Assembly: GCA_902558545.1 (NCBI GenBank)
Contig: CACEEJ010000002.1
Span: 1-64,000 of the forward strand
Source: an uncultured Pelagibacteraceae bacterium
GTDB taxonomy: Bacteria; Pseudomonadota; Alphaproteobacteria; Pelagibacterales; Pelagibacteraceae
Reading direction: 5' to 3'
Length of the DNA stretch: 64,000 nt
Shown here in pieces: positions 61,892 through 64,000 of this stretch; positions within the stretch are counted from its first letter, which is position 1; each line of letters starts with the position of its first letter. Position numbers and translations under genes: made by a program. Below the pieces are notes generated by a model, which had not been told where the DNA came from, did no database searches, and saw only the letters and a list, made by a program, of their open reading frames with translations.

Positions 61892-63816
61892 TGTTAACTC
61901 AATTTGTAACCATATTAATTATCGTTTCTGTTATTGGCTGTATTCTTTATGGAAGAAGATTAATTAGAACTGAAAAAGTTGATGCCGTATTTGGTAATCC
62001 AGAAAGAGCAAAAGGTGGAACACACTGGGTAATAGTTGGAACTAGTGCAATTCTCATGTTGTGGCTTTATTATTCATGGGATATCGCAAAAGGCTTCTAT
62101 CCAAAATCAGCAAATGAATTATGCCAAGTTGCTAAAATTAATGAGTCATTATTAGGATTAAAATATCAATTTCCTATTGAAGAAAGAGAATTCAAAAGTA
62201 CATCAATTATAAAAATCGAAAATAAAAACCTTAAAAAAATTGCTAATGAAATAAATGGATCTCCAGATGTAGATGATCAGCAAAAAACAATTCTAGTAAG
62301 CTATATAGATAGAACTTCAAAATTAATTCCTTTCTTAACAAGTGAAGAACTAATGGAAATGGAAACTAAAATTAAAATCAAAGAAATGACTGAGGAAATT
62401 AAACTTCTAAGTTCAAATTTCCAAAATAAAGATTATCCTTTCGAAACAGATGCTCAGAAAACCGAAAGACAAAAGCTTATTGATGAACAAGGTGGTTGGG
62501 GAATAACAACAATAGATTCTGGAAGTGGTTCTATAGAAAATACAATAGAAATACCAACTGCACCGCAAACAAATAGAGGTTTAAAATTTGCTGCAGCAGC
62601 TGCTGAACTTAAAATTATTGATGATAAATTTTTTAAACTAAGAAATCATAATCCACAGTTCAAAAATGCAATTAAACAACTTAAAGATGACATTAAAGCA
62701 TATAGAAAAAGTTTAGATGATAATCAGGAAATCGCATCCGATTATGCAAAGAACATAGTTAAAATTGCTAGAAGAATAGAATTTGCAAGTATCTATCCCC
62801 CTAATGCATTAAATGAAATGCAAGAAGCAATAATTGAGTTTGATGAATTGCAAAATAAAGAACAAGGTGGATTGAGATTAATTGATGTCCTTTTATTTCC
62901 TGCTGGAACAATTGTTGCAAGTGGACCTACATGTTCAGAACAAGGATCAGGAAGATGGTTACCAAAACCATCTGATACATTTAATAAATTCATTTTGATG
63001 TCAAAACCAAGTGTTGGCTACAAAAACATTCCTCTTTTATGGATTGAGATGGTTGATGTGAGTAAAATGATAGGGTTTATTTTACCAGATTGGATAGCAG
63101 ATATATTGCCTGGTGAATATCCGGTGCATACTAAAGATGGAATTGTAAAAGAAAACTTTAAAAGCAATGTATTAAAAGTTGTTACAGGTGACTTTAAATT
63201 ATTTAAAATACCTGTCCCATACGGACATATTTGGGATTCTTTTTTAAGAGTATTTTTAGGATTAATCTTCGGTATTATAATCGGTGTACCTTTAGGATTA
63301 TTTATGGGCCTAAACAGATTTGCAAAAGGTTTCTTCGATCCGTTAATAGAACTTTACAGACCTGTTCCTCCTCTTGCATGGGCACCTTTGATTATTTCTG
63401 TACTTGGAATTGATAACTCTGGAAAAGTATTTCTATTATTTATGGTCTCATTATCAATAATGATTATTTCTGCAAGAGCTGGTGCATCGGGAACACAACT
63501 CTCAAAAATACATGCAGCCCACTCATTAGGAGCTACAAAAAAACAAATATTAAGACATGTAATTTTCCCAAATTCACTTCCTGAAATTCTAACAGGTATT
63601 AGGGTGGCTGTTGGTATGTGTTGGGGAACACTTGTTGCTGCAGAGTTTTTAGCAGGTACAACAGGTATCGGTTTTGTTGAAAATGTTGCTAAAAAGTACT
63701 TCCAATACGAAGTAATTTGGATAACGATATTTATTATGGGTCTGTTAGGTCTTTTATTTGATATTACACTAAGAAAAATAATAGATAAAACTATTCCTTG
63801 GCGTGGTAAAGGATAA
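61891..63816 (+). CDS. tauC: Taurine-type ABC transporter permease with large N-terminal extension
   Basis: Inner-membrane permease. The C-terminal portion (about residues 435-641) is a normal binding-protein-dependent permease: GHIWDSFLRVFLGLIFGIIIGVPLGLFMGLNRF, PPLAWAPLIISVLGI, and the EAA loop AAHSLGATKKQILRHVIFPNSLPEILTG. Before it are about 430 residues not found in standard 250-280-residue TauC: two hydrophobic segments (about 3-21 and 45-64) and a charged, largely helical region of about 350 residues (Lys/Glu-rich, with AAAAAELK and YRKSLDDNQE), followed by a short Cys- and Pro-containing region. The function of the extension is unknown. Single-base overlap with tauB. Confidence 0.87.
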   Translation: MLTQFVTILIIVSVIGCILYGRRLIRTEKVDAVFGNPERAKGGTHWVIVGTSAILMLWLYYSWDIAKGFYPKSANELCQVAKINESLLGLKYQFPIEEREFKSTSIIKIENKNLKKIANEINGSPDVDDQQKTILVSYIDRTSKLIPFLTSEELMEMETKIKIKEMTEEIKLLSSNFQNKDYPFETDAQKTERQKLIDEQGGWGITTIDSGSGSIENTIEIPTAPQTNRGLKFAAAAAELKIIDDKFFKLRNHNPQFKNAIKQLKDDIKAYRKSLDDNQEIASDYAKNIVKIARRIEFASIYPPNALNEMQEAIIEFDELQNKEQGGLRLIDVLLFPAGTIVASGPTCSEQGSGRWLPKPSDTFNKFILMSKPSVGYKNIPLLWIEMVDVSKMIGFILPDWIADILPGEYPVHTKDGIVKENFKSNVLKVVTGDFKLFKIPVPYGHIWDSFLRVFLGLIFGIIIGVPLGLFMGLNRFAKGFFDPLIELYRPVPPLAWAPLIISVLGIDNSGKVFLLFMVSLSIMIISARAGASGTQLSKIHAAHSLGATKKQILRHVIFPNSLPEILTGIRVAVGMCWGTLVAAEFLAGTTGIGFVENVAKKYFQYEVIWITIFIMGLLGLLFDITLRKIIDKTIPWRGKG

Positions 63817-63832
63817 ATGTTAAGGGGATGAA

Positions 63833-64000
63833 ATGAAGACCCCACTTTTAAAAAAACAAGTCATTAAAATATTCCAAAAATTTGGTCTAAGCAAAGATCA
63901 TGCTTTAATTTCTACTAATGCATTAATTAATGCAGAATTAGTTGGTGCTTATGGACATGGTTTATCAAGACTTAAAATGTACTGTGATCGAATTTCTAAA
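63833..64000 (+). CDS. Ldh2-family malate/lactate/sulfolactate dehydrogenase (partial)
   Basis: The first 56 codons of a dehydrogenase of the Ldh2/MdhII (ureidoglycolate/malate/L-sulfolactate) family; the rest is off the window. The start ATG at 63833 follows AAGGGGAT and earlier ATGs in the gap stop within a few codons. The family opening is clear: helix VIKIFQKFGLSKDHALIST, ALINAELVGAYGHGLSRLKMYCDRI with the catalytic His in GHGLSRL. It is 16 bp after tauC and thus belongs to the same operon. Sulfolactate dehydrogenase (ComC/SlcC type) is an attractive context-based guess, but malate or ureidoglycolate is possible. Confidence 0.75.
   Translation, partial: MKTPLLKKQVIKIFQKFGLSKDHALISTNALINAELVGAYGHGLSRLKMYCDRISK

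Noticed and set aside
63354..63845. Open frame of about 163 codons on the minus strand opposite tauC
   Set aside because: It is antisense to the conserved permease domain, lacks family motifs and shows the complementary pattern of a real membrane-protein gene.
1..64000. CRISPR arrays, insertion sequences, integrase/att sites, prophage genes
   Set aside because: No repeated spacer pattern, transposase or integrase motif was seen anywhere in the window.

Overview
The window is a compact, AT-rich (roughly 70% A+T by eye) chromosomal segment that reads as SAR11 / Candidatus Pelagibacter (Alphaproteobacteria). The reasons are gene density with many 1-10 bp overlaps, very short intergenic spaces, small versions of enzymes, osmolyte and organic-acid uptake systems with highly expressed periplasmic binding proteins, and the absence of visible insertion sequences, prophage or CRISPR. 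The taxonomic call is recognition of style and families, not a database result.

Layout. 1-10408 is almost all minus strand: rpsD (cut by the window edge), a TrmJ-type RNA methyltransferase, a DUF1989 protein, citramalate synthase, cysS, nadE, class II DAHP synthase, a small secreted protein, glmS and an acetyltransferase-only GlmU. 10478-14719 is plus strand: gph, then the methylcitrate operon prpD-prpB-prpC. 14721-18289 holds a methyltransferase and nrdB/nrdA, with a paired NrdR operator upstream. 18470-30126 is mixed: phosphomannomutase, a long charged coiled-coil protein, a possible small RNA, TauE, dusA, rpoZ, transporters, oxidoreductases, a secreted hydrolase, a gamma carbonic anhydrase and a glycosyltransferase. 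30123-38795 carries a tripartite tricarboxylate transporter (tctCBA), an AbrB-like membrane protein, a GT9 glycosyltransferase, a PhyH dioxygenase and a polar amino-acid ABC importer without its ATPase.

38855-46498 looks functionally linked around 5'-methylthioadenosine (MTA). It has a SpeD-SpeE fusion (which would make MTA), a fuculose-phosphate-aldolase-like class II aldolase, MtnA, MtnP and Apt. Together these could run a DHAP-shunt type salvage returning adenine and DHAP. 46495-52927 is a surface-polysaccharide block: an SGNH-type protein, GT2, then rfbB-rfbA-SDR-DegT family-rfbC in one overlapping operon. The DegT-family enzyme has His where the PLP lysine should be, pointing to a 3-dehydratase and thus a 3,6-dideoxy sugar on dTDP.

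52997-64000 has GMP reductase, a guanine-type phosphoribosyltransferase six bases downstream of a tRNA(CAU), and a taurine catabolism/uptake locus. That locus comprises a dimethylglycine-dehydrogenase-like fusion, alanine dehydrogenase, a taurine:pyruvate-type aminotransferase, and divergently tauA, tauB and an unusually long tauC, ending in a truncated Ldh2-family dehydrogenase. No wholly novel system is claimed. The most interesting points are the lysine-less DegT enzyme in a dTDP-sugar operon, the candidate MTA shunt, the extended TauC, the split GlmU and the ATP-cone-less ribonucleotide reductase with a 31-bp-spaced NrdR operator.
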